Source: Thalassobaculum sp. OXR-137 (GTDB taxonomy: Bacteria > Pseudomonadota > Alphaproteobacteria > Thalassobaculales > Thalassobaculaceae). Taken from it: DNA of 64,000 nucleotides. Shown here piece by piece: positions 8,214 through 16,608 of this stretch. Location: contig NZ_CP139716.1 of assembly GCF_034377285.1 (NCBI RefSeq), positions 62,001 through 126,000 of the forward strand, in the 5' to 3' direction. How positions within the stretch are numbered: the first letter of the stretch is position 1; each line of letters opens with the position of its first letter. The notes below the pieces were generated by a model. It made no database searches. It was not told where the DNA came from and worked only from the letters and a program-made list of their open reading frames with translations. The position numbers and the translations under genes are program-made.

Positions 8214-8976
8214 AAGCCCGGTTGGGCAGACGAACGCGTGCTGCCTAAGGTTAACTGGCAGAGTAGCCTATCGCCGAGGTACCGCATCTCATCGACTGCG
8301 ATCTGAGTGCCTCGACATCGTCGATCATGGGGATGTCGGCATCGATAGTCGCACTCGGCACAACTCGAGCAGGTCGGTCGTCAACCCGTGTACATCGGAC
8401 AGCGACATGAGCCTGCGACCCAAAGCGGTTGCCGCAACCTGGGTGTTCGGGGTCGCGTCCGTCCGCGTGAACGAGAACGTCACTGACTAATCACTGGAAA
8501 CGCGGTGGATTACCTTGACCTGTAGCCCGTTCGAAACCGCTCTATCAAAGACGATTTCATCACATTGGAGTGCTTCAGAACGCGCACCCCAGAGAAGGCC
8601 AAGGCCTCGGGTCATGTTCGGAGTTCTTTGGATCGTATCGACATCTAACGGTAGGGCTTCTCGACGCTCAACCATCTACAGCGGATCGCGGACGGCGAAA
8701 TCCTCACGCCCGTCCAATTTGGTATTCATCACCACAGACTCGTCACGACACTGTGGATCTCCGATCGCCGCCATAATGCCTGCTCCCCCCGTTACTCAGG
8801 AAACTGGTAACCGGATCTGGAAGTTGTGTAACACATTATGGGAATTCGAAAATACGACTCTTTTATTACATTACGGCACTTGCGTAACACATTTCGGCAT
8901 TTTGGAATCACTTCACGCCATTTGGCATTACGCGTCGGAATTCCTTTCAAAGACACTCCTGGATAGCTTTTGTCAC
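8214..8976. other. 763-bp region with no supported gene
   Basis: Several short frames on both strands (up to 166 residues) have low-complexity or frameshifted composition and no recognisable motif. The last 150 bp is strikingly AT-rich compared with its surroundings and holds degenerate repeats. The region is probably decayed accessory DNA. Confidence 0.5.
8826..8930 (+). repeat. Degenerate AT-rich direct repeats
   Basis: Two blocks share the sequence GTAACACATT (8828-8837 and 8884-8893), each followed by GG-A-TT. Two further weaker matches to ACATT-CGGCA-TT start at 8868 and 8918. Spacing is irregular (35, 21 and 29 bp). They could be protein-binding sites, a decayed transposon end with several transposase sites, or iterons. 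No matching tniABQ-type gene is in the window. Confidence 0.4.
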
Positions 8977-10014
8977 CTAGCTCAAATTCGCAATTTGCGC
9001 TGCTGCATCGGGTGACTTCCCAAGACTACGTTCTAACCTCTCCCGCCAGCGCGGGCCGCGGGCGATTGCGTCCTCGTAGGCTTCCAGCAGGTCGGTGGGA
9101 CGGTCTTGCGAAAGGACCCCGATCATCAGTTCCGCCTGGAGTCGATCCTTACGCGCCTTCAGGCTTTCAGGCCCGTCCCGTCGGCGGTCGGCGACGATGA
9201 GTTTGTGGATGGCGAACCGCTCGGGTCGGGGAAGTTGCACGAGAATGCCGTCTCTGTAGACAGCAGCGGCGTGGATCGGTTCGGCGATGAGGAAATTCAG
9301 ATAGTGGAGCGTCTGGGCGCTGACGCCGAGCGCCGCCAGGTCCCGGAGCCCCTCCTCCGAGTCAAAGCTAGGCGCCAGGAACTCGACCAACGTCTGGCTC
9401 CGCGTTTGCCGCCATCGCCAGATCCGGCCGGCCTCTAAAGCCGGTACCGGTTCAAACTTGAAATCGTGAAGCACATCACCGATCGACGGCAGGACGCGTT
9501 CACCCAGAGCGAGGGACAATTTTTCAAAACTGGCGATGTCGATGTCGTTGGTCATCGCCGCCTGGTCCAATGTCAAGTTCAGTCCGAGCTCGCCTTCGTA
9601 GATCCGAAAGCCGGTGGTCCCAACCAGGACTCCGCCCAGTCGGAACACCCCTGCCCGCTCGAACGCAGCGAGCAGACTACCCGTGGCGCTGTCGATTCCC
9701 AGGAAGCGCTCGCTTCGAAGCAGCCGAACAAGCCGTGCGCGTTCCCGACGGCGTTCCTCACGATCGGCCTTCAGCGTCTCATGTTGTTCGATCCGCCGGA
9801 GCAGCTCTTCCGATTCTTCGCCGAGATAACGCTCCTTCATCTCGACGCCGACCCGATAGCGATCGTACCAATACGTTCGGGAGCCGCGTACTCTCGGCGT
9901 CGGGATCCCTCGGATCTGAGAGACCGCCTCGTCGAGCAGCAACGAAACGAGATCGTGATAAGCCGCAAGCGCGGTGGCCGAGTGACGGCGAAGAACTGGC
10001 AAGGGCTTGGCCAT
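8977..10014 (-). CDS. GSU2403-type nucleotidyltransferase-fold protein
   Basis: A 345-residue protein matching the NTP_transf_8 / GSU2403 group. An N-terminal helical region (RGSRTYWYDRYRVGVEMKERYLG) leads to a coiled-coil basic stretch (EERRRERARLVRLLRSE). The nucleotidyltransferase core follows, with VLVGTTGFRIYEG and the acidic pair MTNDIDIASF (D-x-D). FAIHKLIVADRRR lies near the C terminus. Members often sit on plasmids, sometimes in toxin-antitoxin-like settings. The start lies six bases from a perfect palindrome, implying tight control. It is downstream of parAB in the same orientation. Confidence 0.85.
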   Translation of the reverse strand: MAKPLPVLRRHSATALAAYHDLVSLLLDEAVSQIRGIPTPRVRGSRTYWYDRYRVGVEMKERYLGEESEELLRRIEQHETLKADREERRRERARLVRLLRSERFLGIDSATGSLLAAFERAGVFRLGGVLVGTTGFRIYEGELGLNLTLDQAAMTNDIDIASFEKLSLALGERVLPSIGDVLHDFKFEPVPALEAGRIWRWRQTRSQTLVEFLAPSFDSEEGLRDLAALGVSAQTLHYLNFLIAEPIHAAAVYRDGILVQLPRPERFAIHKLIVADRRRDGPESLKARKDRLQAELMIGVLSQDRPTDLLEAYEDAIARGPRWRERLERSLGKSPDAAAQIANLS

Positions 10015-10020
10015 TTAATA

Positions 10021-10044
10021 CCACGCAGGAAATGTCCTGCGTGG
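10021..10044. promoter_or_regulatory. Perfect 10-bp palindrome at the nucleotidyltransferase start
   Basis: CCACGCAGGA (10021-10030) and TCCTGCGTGG (10035-10044) are exact complements around AATG. The site sits six bases upstream of the leftward ATG, where the ribosome site should be, so a bound protein or an RNA hairpin could block expression. Confidence 0.7.
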
Positions 10045-10061
10045 CAAGATACCCCAAACAA

Positions 10062-10095
10062 GCGTACCACGCAAAAATTATTTCGCGTGGTACGC
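10062..10095. promoter_or_regulatory. Perfect 11-bp palindrome, second site of the pair
   Basis: GCGTACCACGC (10062-10072) and GCGTGGTACGC (10085-10095) are exact complements around an AT-rich 12-bp spacer. It shares the half-site CCACGC with the palindrome at 10021-10044. Two sites with the same half-site before one gene suggest an operator pair or a partition-type site next to parB. Confidence 0.7.
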
Positions 10096-10216
10096 CGGCA
10101 AACCATTCCGGCGCATAGGCCCTGGAAAAGTCAGAGACAGGCGTTCGCTCAAGTATCTCGGCAGATTAAATCGTTATTATACAATAACTTACGGCGTTCT
10201 CTCCAGAGAACCTATT

Positions 10217-11188
10217 TTACCCACCCCGTAAAATCTCTTCGATGCGTCCCGCCTGATCCGTCGACAGAGGCTGATCCAGCTTGATTGTCCAGGATGACTC
10301 AGTCCGCGTCACGACAGCCCGGCGCGCGCCTCCCGCATCGACGATCTCGACCTTTTCCCGCATCGACTTCGGCGCGCCCTGCCCTGCCCCGGCCTTCAGG
10401 ATGGCCGCAATCTGCTTGCCTGTGTCACCGAGGCTGGCCACCCGATCGAGAATGCCCTCAATCGCCTTGCGGCTGGGTCGGTCGGCCCAGGCATCGACGA
10501 TCTGCAGAGCAGCCGCCTTGGAAACCTTCCGGGGATCCGCAAGGACCTCTCGAATCTCAACTGGAAACCCAACACCGATCTTCTGAAGCTCGCTGACATA
10601 CCCTTTTGAAAACCCCGTGACCTTCAGCAAGTCGGTATTTGCCAGCCCGAACCTTTCCTTTACGGCGATCATCCAGACCCCGAGCTCCAGCGGCGTTGGA
10701 TTGAGCCTGAGGTTGTTCTCACTCCACATCGCCGCGAGAGCGTCGTGATCATCCAAGTCCTGAACGCGTGCGAGAATCGTCCGGCCAAGCTCTCGACATG
10801 CCCGCAATCGGCGACGGCCAGCGATGAGCTCATAGCCCTCCCCTCCCCGTCTCGGCCGGACTGTAACCGGCTGATCTTGTCCACGGCTCGCGATAGAGGC
10901 TTTGAGGTCCTCAAACTCCTGATCATCACCTCGGACTTCGAGGCGATCCGAAACCAAGCCATCTTCGATGGTCGACGGGTCGAGCTCGAGCAGCATTGAG
11001 CCGGAATGCACAGCCTTGTCTCGTTCCGCACGCAGCGCTTCGTTCTCGGCAGCGATCGATTTGACCGACGACGTAAACATCCCAGCAATCGGGGCCTGTG
11101 GACCGATATTTCGGGGTTGAGGTGGGTTCCCATCACCCTCCGGTCGACCAAAGGTCCTCGGACGCGACTTCTTCTGATCGGCCATCAC
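10217..11188 (-). CDS. parB: ParB/RepB-type partition protein
   Basis: A 323-residue protein with the ParB N-terminal nuclease-like fold: GQDQPVTVRPRRGGEGYELIAGRRRLRACREL carries the GERR-like box, here as AGRRR. An HTH follows (GVWMIAVKERFGLANTDLLKVTGFSKGYVSELQK). The C-terminal segment is a dimerisation region. It binds centromere-like sites and acts with ParA in plasmid segregation. Its ATG overlaps the parA stop (ATGA), as in parAB and repAB operons. RepB proteins of repABC plasmids have a similar architecture. Confidence 0.92.
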   Translation of the reverse strand: MMADQKKSRPRTFGRPEGDGNPPQPRNIGPQAPIAGMFTSSVKSIAAENEALRAERDKAVHSGSMLLELDPSTIEDGLVSDRLEVRGDDQEFEDLKASIASRGQDQPVTVRPRRGGEGYELIAGRRRLRACRELGRTILARVQDLDDHDALAAMWSENNLRLNPTPLELGVWMIAVKERFGLANTDLLKVTGFSKGYVSELQKIGVGFPVEIREVLADPRKVSKAAALQIVDAWADRPSRKAIEGILDRVASLGDTGKQIAAILKAGAGQGAPKSMREKVEIVDAGGARRAVVTRTESSWTIKLDQPLSTDQAGRIEEILRGG

Positions 11189-12420
11189 ACGGCCTCCCGC
11201 TTCTCATCCCAGCGGCGGCGCCAAAGAACTGTCCAGATGTCTTTCTCGATTTGCTTCATAGCCCTGGTGATACCTGCCATACCTGTTTTCATCGTCTTCC
11301 GCGCGACAGTATCTGGCAAGCTTGCATGCGGAAGCGTCTGGTCCGCAAAGGACGCCGTGATCAATTCTGTCTTCGGTACGACCTCACCATAGACCAGGTC
11401 GCGCCCAAACGTGTCGTAGACACTGGCCATGATTGCCTTTTCAGCCGGCGAGTTACCGTCGCATTTGCCCATCAACAGCCGCAGCATTGGGAAATTGAAC
11501 GCTTCCATGCCAACCGCTTCCTGGATCTGACGGCCGGTCGACGCCACAACAGACAGGAACTGGATTGTCGACCTAAGGTCCAGCATCGTCGGGGTGAAGG
11601 GCACAATCAGCCCTCCATCGCTCGCGGCATAAAGCGCCGAAATCGGTAGCAATCCGAGATCCGGCTTACAGTCGATCAACACCACATCATAGTCGGCCGA
11701 CACGTCACCGATAAAAGCGTCGATCAACGTATAGAACTGGAACGCCGAATCCTCACGGATCCGCGCGATCATCGAGAATTCGAGATCCTGCAGTTCGAAT
11801 GTGGCCGGCAAGATGTCCACACCGCTCATGTAGGTCTGCCGAATAAGACTCGATGCCTCCGCCCCATGATAGAAGCCTGCCAGACTATGGCCGGGTTCGA
11901 TGACCTGCTCTGCGGGGAAAACCCGCAACGTATTTGTCGCCGAGCCCTGAGGGTCCGCATCGATGATCAGCACCCGCAGCCCGCCATGCAGAGCCAGATG
12001 CGAGGCCGCGAGCAAGGTCGTCGTGGACTTGCCTGATCCGCCCTTATAGTTGGCGACGGCGATAACCGCGCATTCTTCGCCGATTATCGGTTGTCGAGCG
12101 GGTAGATACGAGATGTTTCCGGACGCCGCGAAAATGAGCCGCCGCATTTCCGCAATCTCGGCAGGCGAATAGACCATCGCTGGACCGCGCCGCCGACCGG
12201 CCGGAAAGTCAGGCAGATTCTCCGCGTAACGGGCAAGCGCCGGGCGTGAGACGTTCAGAAAGCCGGCAACTTCCTGGAAGGTATAGAGCCGAGGCCGCGA
12301 ATGAGATTCCGGTTGCCCTTCGCTCTCCGCAAGCAAACTCTGCGATCGGGACCAGGCGATATCCAGTGCCTGCTGACCTTGATCAACGAGATGTTCAACG
12401 TCCCCGAGCCTATCTGCCAT
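11185..12420 (-). CDS. parA: ParA/RepA-type partition ATPase
   Basis: About 411 residues. The N-terminal part holds a MerR-like DNA-binding region (YTFQEVAGFLNVSRPALARYAENL), as in P1-type ParA and RepA proteins that autorepress. The deviant Walker A motif is NYKGGSGKSTTT; DADPQGSATN (A') and VVLIDCKPDLGLL (Walker B) follow. I chose the ATG at 12420 because GAGG precedes it; an ATG 16 codons earlier is possible. It is divergent from the replication gene, with an inverted repeat between them, and starts the parA-parB operon. Confidence 0.93.
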   Translation of the reverse strand: MADRLGDVEHLVDQGQQALDIAWSRSQSLLAESEGQPESHSRPRLYTFQEVAGFLNVSRPALARYAENLPDFPAGRRRGPAMVYSPAEIAEMRRLIFAASGNISYLPARQPIIGEECAVIAVANYKGGSGKSTTTLLAASHLALHGGLRVLIIDADPQGSATNTLRVFPAEQVIEPGHSLAGFYHGAEASSLIRQTYMSGVDILPATFELQDLEFSMIARIREDSAFQFYTLIDAFIGDVSADYDVVLIDCKPDLGLLPISALYAASDGGLIVPFTPTMLDLRSTIQFLSVVASTGRQIQEAVGMEAFNFPMLRLLMGKCDGNSPAEKAIMASVYDTFGRDLVYGEVVPKTELITASFADQTLPHASLPDTVARKTMKTGMAGITRAMKQIEKDIWTVLWRRRWDEKREAV

Positions 12421-12540
12421 CTTGGCCTCGCATCGAAAATGTTGTGGATACCCGGCAGCTTCCAACACACCTCGTTGTAGCTAGGCACCACGCCCTTTGC
12501 ATTTTCGACTTGATCTTTCTTCCACGATCCTGTCAACCTT

Positions 12541-12579
12541 GTTGCACAAAGCGCTGTTTTGGCAGTGTTTTTGTGCAAC
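12541..12579. promoter_or_regulatory. Inverted repeat in the parA/rep intergenic region
   Basis: GTTGCACAAA (12541-12550) and TTTGTGCAAC (12570-12579) form a perfect 10-bp inverted repeat with a 19-bp spacer, between the divergent parA and rep genes. It is a candidate ParA operator or parS-like site. Confidence 0.6.
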
Positions 12580-12733
12580 CTAGTGAGACTGGAACGGAGG
12601 GAAACTGCCGAGTCGATGACCGAAAAAGCGAAAGCCCCCGGCGGCGGCAACCGACGAGGGCTCTCCGGCTCTGAACGACGAATCGCTCACAAGCTCAACA
12701 GAACTTCAGTGTAGCGAATCGGAAAGCAGGGTC

Positions 12734-12776
12734 AACGCCAAACCAAGTTTGGCGATGGCTTCGTTCGGCGTTTTTT
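12734..12776 (+). promoter_or_regulatory. Attenuator-like leader before the replication gene
   Basis: Two competing hairpins are visible. GCCAAAC/GTTTGGC (12737-12753) excludes AACGCC/GGCGTT (12734-12739 with 12767-12772). The second is followed by six T residues (12771-12776), a Rho-independent terminator shape. It ends seven bases before the rep ATG, so it could control initiator synthesis by attenuation or antisense RNA. No ribosome site is clear. Confidence 0.55.
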
Positions 12777-12783
12777 ACGCAAA

Positions 12784-13713
12784 ATGCACAATTCAGCAGC
12801 ACTGGCGCCTCCGCCCGCGCGATCGCGGCCGAACGCCGACGACCAGATTCGCATCTGGGTCGATCACCCGGATCTCGGTTCCGACGAACTTGCGGTTCTC
12901 ATCGGACTGAGCAGGTTCGCCCATTTCCACACCGGGGTTGCCTGGCCATCGAGCGAGCGGTTGCGCCAGAGCCTCGGGAAGAATGGACAAGCGTGGTCAA
13001 AGAAGCGCTTGCAGGCAGCCATCGACTATCTGGTCGCCCACGGCCACCTGCAGGTCACAACGAGACGTTCTGCGACCGGGCGAAATGGCGGCCGGATCTT
13101 CCGTATTGTCGCCGAGCGCTATGATGACGAGGAACTGCCAGAGTTCCGGACCGGAACCCTGGATGCTACCCAGGGTTCCGCTACAGCCCTACCCAGAGTT
13201 CCGGATCGGAACCCAGAACTAGACTCAAGAAAACAAACTCTCTCTCAACAGGTGCAAAACTGTGAAGAGGAGAAGACCGGCTCGGTTGTCACGCTGATAA
13301 CGACCGACTGGAAACCATCTGACGAATCTGTCGACCTCGTGACCGCCTGCCGTCCTGATCTGGACCAAACCGCCTTTCTGGCTCGGTTTCGTCTCAAGAA
13401 TGTGGGCAAAGGGCTTGTGGACCCGGATAGAACCTATCGGGCTTGGGCCGCTGCCGAGAGACATTGCAAATCCATCTCGAGGGCGAAATCGACTAAGGAT
13501 CTATGCCAGGCGGCTGCGTTGGTTCCATCACGTCGATCGCTGACAATGCACTCCGATCCTCTGGTCAGAGAGATTGCCGGTCGGCCAGCAACCGATTGGT
13601 TGGCTGAAGCGAAGCGTATTGTGGCTGAGATGCAATTGGACATCCGCGCCTTCGACCTCGCGAACGACCCAGTGAGGCTGGCCGGCGAGCTGCGGAAGGC
13701 TGGACTGCGATGA
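12784..13713 (+). CDS. Plasmid replication initiator-like winged-helix protein
   Basis: A 309-residue protein. The N-terminal segment (DLGSDELAVLIGLSRFAHFHTGVAWPSSERLRQSLG) with KKRLQAAIDYLVAHGHLQV is a winged helix of the helix_turn_helix_36 type found in plasmid initiators and in RepA/RepC-like proteins. The C-terminal half is less conserved. Divergence from parAB and the hairpin leader fit a replicon control region. The initiator function is inferred from context. A downstream origin has not been defined; the 13,714-13,825 gap holds no obvious iterons. Confidence 0.7.
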   Translation: MHNSAALAPPPARSRPNADDQIRIWVDHPDLGSDELAVLIGLSRFAHFHTGVAWPSSERLRQSLGKNGQAWSKKRLQAAIDYLVAHGHLQVTTRRSATGRNGGRIFRIVAERYDDEELPEFRTGTLDATQGSATALPRVPDRNPELDSRKQTLSQQVQNCEEEKTGSVVTLITTDWKPSDESVDLVTACRPDLDQTAFLARFRLKNVGKGLVDPDRTYRAWAAAERHCKSISRAKSTKDLCQAAALVPSRRSLTMHSDPLVREIAGRPATDWLAEAKRIVAEMQLDIRAFDLANDPVRLAGELRKAGLR

Positions 13714-13825
13714 AGCAGGCGCTCGGTCATGCCTATTCAATGATTTTAAGAGGTTATCTCGTTCTCTGCGGAGAACTGACCAGGTCCGACCAGGAGCTGA
13801 GATCGCTAAGTCAGCGAGGAAGTAT

Positions 13826-14926
13826 TTACCCGATAAGTCGAGTGACCTCAGCAACCCGACCTTTCTCCCTTACACCTTTCCATCGACAACTCCCTTTGCC
13901 AACTAGGCGGTCCAGGAACCTGAGGGCGGGTGGGCGGGTCACGCCAGAATCTAGCGCAAGCTGACCAGCCGTTGTGACGGGTCTTGCGCAGAGACAGTCG
14001 ATCATGGCTGTCCGGGAGCGGTCCCGTGTACCGCCGGCGTCGAACTCGAGTTGATCGAGGGCATGTGCGATCCGGATTACTTCCATGCGTGTAAGCTCGG
14101 CGGCGCGAGCGCAGACCCTAGCGATCCAGGCAAGCCCAGCGTCGACCTTATCGCCTTGAGGGTAGGGCAGTATCCGCAGGGCGGCAGCTGTGCAGAGAGC
14201 TCGATCGGCGGTCCATCCCAATCTCCATGCAGCCCATGACAGAGCCACTGCGGCGAACATCCGGCGTGGGTCAGTATCATTCAATGCGTCGACCTGACGT
14301 AACCACGCCGGATCGTCGCCGGCGAGAGAGTACGTCCGATCGGCAGCCGTGCCGGTAAGGTCGGACCGGGGAAGGGCGGCATCGATGACGCAATGCCATA
14401 TCTCGTAGAAGCGAATCAGGACGGGGCCGTCGGCGCGGACGATGGCTTCAAGTTCGGTGACCAGCCGACGAATCGCCTGGACACGGGGATCGGTGTCTCG
14501 GTTGGCGGGCCATTCGGTGATGTCGCGATCGAGGTGGAGGAGGGCGGTTTCCAGCGACGGTGTGTTTGGGTCGTCGAGGGCCCGCAAGGCTCTCAAGGCA
14601 CGAAGACCGGTCCCGGTAGGGCCGACGATTCGCGAATGGGTACGTTCTAGGTCGGCCAGGAGCAAGGTGTCCGCGTGAACCAGTTCGCCATGCAGTCGAG
14701 TGAGGTTGACCGCTTCGTGGATCCGCAACAGGGAACGCCGTCGCTCGGCCGGGACCCGATGCGATGCGCGCTCCAGTTCGAGCATGGCCCGGGTTGTTCC
14801 GTCCGTGGTGGCCACGACCAAGCGGGTTTCGGCAAGTGCATCAAGCCGGGTTTGGAGAGGACCGCGCTCGCTCTCCATTCCGGCGGATAATGCATCTAAG
14901 GACGCTATGATCTCAGAGGTATCCAT
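13826..14926 (-). CDS. Plasmid-borne helical protein with C-terminal winged helix
   Basis: A 366-residue protein, largely alpha-helical, rich in Arg, Ala and Leu. I do not recognise the family securely. The C-terminal 70 residues look like a winged HTH (PVTTAGQLALDSGVTRPPALRFLDRLVGKG), the arrangement seen in Fic-associated and RHH-like plasmid proteins. Upstream, its promoter region holds overlapping inverted repeats shared with the integrase promoter. It may be a regulator of the neighbouring recombinase or of plasmid maintenance (inference). Confidence 0.6.
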   Translation of the reverse strand: MDTSEIIASLDALSAGMESERGPLQTRLDALAETRLVVATTDGTTRAMLELERASHRVPAERRRSLLRIHEAVNLTRLHGELVHADTLLLADLERTHSRIVGPTGTGLRALRALRALDDPNTPSLETALLHLDRDITEWPANRDTDPRVQAIRRLVTELEAIVRADGPVLIRFYEIWHCVIDAALPRSDLTGTAADRTYSLAGDDPAWLRQVDALNDTDPRRMFAAVALSWAAWRLGWTADRALCTAAALRILPYPQGDKVDAGLAWIARVCARAAELTRMEVIRIAHALDQLEFDAGGTRDRSRTAMIDCLCARPVTTAGQLALDSGVTRPPALRFLDRLVGKGSCRWKGVREKGRVAEVTRLIG

Positions 14927-14948
14927 ATCAACACGAAAGATAACATGT

Positions 14949-15012
14949 CTTAACTATACATCTAGGGGATGATGCTAGTGATTAGCGATAACTTTCCTTA
15001 TCGATAGTTAAG
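14949..15012. promoter_or_regulatory. Nested inverted repeats in the divergent control region
   Basis: CTTAACTAT (14949-14957) and ATAGTTAAG (15004-15012) are exact complements. Inside them, TTTCCTTA (14993-15000) pairs with TAAGGAAA (15009-15016). The region lies between the leftward helical protein and the rightward integrase and probably controls both. Confidence 0.5.
14981..15008 (+). other. dif-like 28-bp recombination site candidate, left
   Basis: Two 11-bp arms, ATTAGCGATAA and TTATCGATAGT, match as inverted repeats at 9 of 11 positions around a 6-bp spacer CTTTCC. This 11-6-11 geometry, with inner ATAA/TTAT, is that of XerCD dif sites. It lies 65 bp upstream of the integrase gene. 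Confidence 0.5.
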
Positions 15013-15073
15013 GAAAAGACGGTAGAATCCGGCTCAGACGGCCCGCACGGCCGCAAAACCGGGAGCGCTGACG

Positions 15074-16186
15074 ATGAGTGACGCTGAGGGTGACACTGAG
15101 AGAGATGCTGGGCCGACGACGCTTCCCGCCCCGACCGCACCAGGCGTGGTCGAGCTCGACCCGTCACTCGATCGGGCGTTGATCGCGAACCTCGGCGATG
15201 CCGGCCGCAACAACGACGCCGCGCTCAGCGAAAACACCCGGCGCGCCTATGAAACCGGCTGGCGGCAGTACTGTGCCTGGTGCCGGGCGCGCTACCTGAC
15301 CCCGCTCACCGAACACCCGGAGCAGATCGCGACCTACCTGGCGTCGCTGGTGCCGTCGGGGGATGCGGCGGCGCGCAAGAAACTGTCGACGGTCAAACTG
15401 CGGCTGGCTGCCCTGAAGCACATGTTCCGGGAGCAGGGGCAGGTGCTCGACTGGAAACACCCGGCGATCCGCAACCAGCTAAAGGGCCTGGCCCGCAACA
15501 ACCCGGTCCTTGTGCGTCAGGAGGCCGTGCAGGCGCTGGGCATCGAGGATCTGACGACGATCGTGGCGGCCATCGATACGACCTGGCTGCGCGGCCTGCG
15601 CGACCGGGCGCTGATCCTGGTCGGCTACGCCGGCGCCCTGCGGCGCAGCGAGCTGGTGGGCATCGAGGTCGACCACCTGCAGGCCGTGGAAGGCGGCTAT
15701 GAAATATGGCTCGGCACGACGAAGACGGACGAGGGCGATCGCGACAATGTCTGTGTGATCGCCGAGACAGGCACAAACCTGTGTCCGGTGCGGGCGCTGA
15801 ACGACTGGATGGAGCGGAGCGGCGTGTCCGAAGGCCCGATCTTTAGGGCGTTCGATCCACGCGGAGCAATCAAGCACACGGCACTGACGGCGCAGAGCGT
15901 GCGACTGATCCTGAAGGCGCGGGCAGGGGAGGCGGGTTTGGATGTGCGGAGCACCTATCGCGGCGGCAAGACCATCACAGCACCGATCCGCTGGGGCGGC
16001 CACAGCCTGCGCCGGGGCATGGCGACGGCCGTGGCGGAGGCGACCGACGGGGATGTCACTGCCGTGCAGCGCGCCGGGCGCTGGAAGACGCCGGTGACGG
16101 CTCTGCGGTATGTGGAAGAGACCCGGCGGGTCGATCGAAGTGCCTCGGCGCTGGTGATGGGCGGTAAGCGAAAGACTTCCGACTAG
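15074..16186 (+). CDS. Tyrosine-type site-specific recombinase (copy 1, intact)
   Basis: A 370-residue integrase. The N-terminal SAM-like core-binding domain (ENTRRAYETGWRQYCAWC) spans about residues 50-150 and the catalytic domain about 165-355. Catalytic residues are visible: ALRRSEL (Arg), GGHSLRRGMATAV (His-x-x-Arg), then GRWK and ALRYVEET (Tyr). It probably acts on the dif-like sites that flank it, or mediates cassette movement (inference). A second copy at 41265-42335 has lost its first codons and was given a chimeric start by a transposon end. Confidence 0.95.
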   Translation: MSDAEGDTERDAGPTTLPAPTAPGVVELDPSLDRALIANLGDAGRNNDAALSENTRRAYETGWRQYCAWCRARYLTPLTEHPEQIATYLASLVPSGDAAARKKLSTVKLRLAALKHMFREQGQVLDWKHPAIRNQLKGLARNNPVLVRQEAVQALGIEDLTTIVAAIDTTWLRGLRDRALILVGYAGALRRSELVGIEVDHLQAVEGGYEIWLGTTKTDEGDRDNVCVIAETGTNLCPVRALNDWMERSGVSEGPIFRAFDPRGAIKHTALTAQSVRLILKARAGEAGLDVRSTYRGGKTITAPIRWGGHSLRRGMATAVAEATDGDVTAVQRAGRWKTPVTALRYVEETRRVDRSASALVMGGKRKTSD

Positions 16187-16211
16187 CCGTTTGTAGAGGC
16201 GGCGTCGGGAT

Positions 16212-16240
16212 GTGTCCGATAATCCTCTATTATCGCGCAC
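16212..16240 (+). other. dif-like 29-bp recombination site candidate, right
   Basis: Arms GTGTCCGATAA and TTATCGCGCAC match as inverted repeats at 9 of 11 positions around a 7-bp spacer (TCCTCTA). The inner CGATAA/TTATCG is identical to the left site at 14981-15008. It lies 26 bp after the integrase stop and is missing after the second integrase copy. Confidence 0.5.
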
Positions 16241-16590
16241 TTGGCAGAACGGCGACACAGCCGCCGAAATACGCCGAAACCAGCTCTGAAACGCCAACCG
16301 GTAGGAGGATGGGGCAGGGGAGGGGGCCTAACCGGCCCGACATGGGTTAAGCTCTATTGGGGGGCACCTCAAAGTTTGTTCGCTAAACCTCGCTAACTCG
16401 GACAAATCTTGAACGCGAATCATGCCGCGGGCCGTAGCCGTGCACCGGGGTTGTTCAGCGCCCGACAATTGCTCCAGGCGGCAGGCCACGTCCCCTGCCA
16501 GGCTCGGAACCGTTCAATTCGATGTCCCCCTTGATAATATCGAGGCTCACCCATATGATCTCGATAAGAGGTTCATATGACCCATATTGA
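16241..16590. other. Non-coding 350-bp stretch upstream of the toxin-antitoxin pair
   Basis: No supported gene. It contains a G-rich patch at about 16309-16328 that recurs next to the right-hand transposon copy (about 39275-39292), and the candidate operator of the Xre/RES pair at its right end. Confidence 0.5.
16552..16587. promoter_or_regulatory. Candidate operator of the Xre/RES operon
   Basis: CATATGATCTC (16552-16562) and GAGGTTCATATG (16568-16579) form an imperfect inverted repeat, followed by a further CCCATAT. It lies directly upstream of the antitoxin start, where autoregulation by the Xre-type antitoxin is expected. Confidence 0.5.
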
Positions 16591-16608
16591 ATGCAGCGGA
16601 GATCCGCC

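Noticed and set aside
8515-9015. A 166-codon frame in the AT-rich gap
   Set aside because: It runs from degenerate to repeat-containing sequence, has no conserved motif, and its end overlaps the nucleotidyltransferase gene.
10173-10188. GTTATT-ATAC-AATAAC palindrome as a third recombination or operator site
   Set aside because: Short arms in AT-rich DNA; it contains TATAAT on the minus strand and may simply be a promoter, but no -35 is clear.
12784-13713. Calling the initiator RepC of a repABC plasmid
   Set aside because: Its divergence from parAB and different length do not match the collinear repABC order; only a winged-helix initiator-like call is supported.
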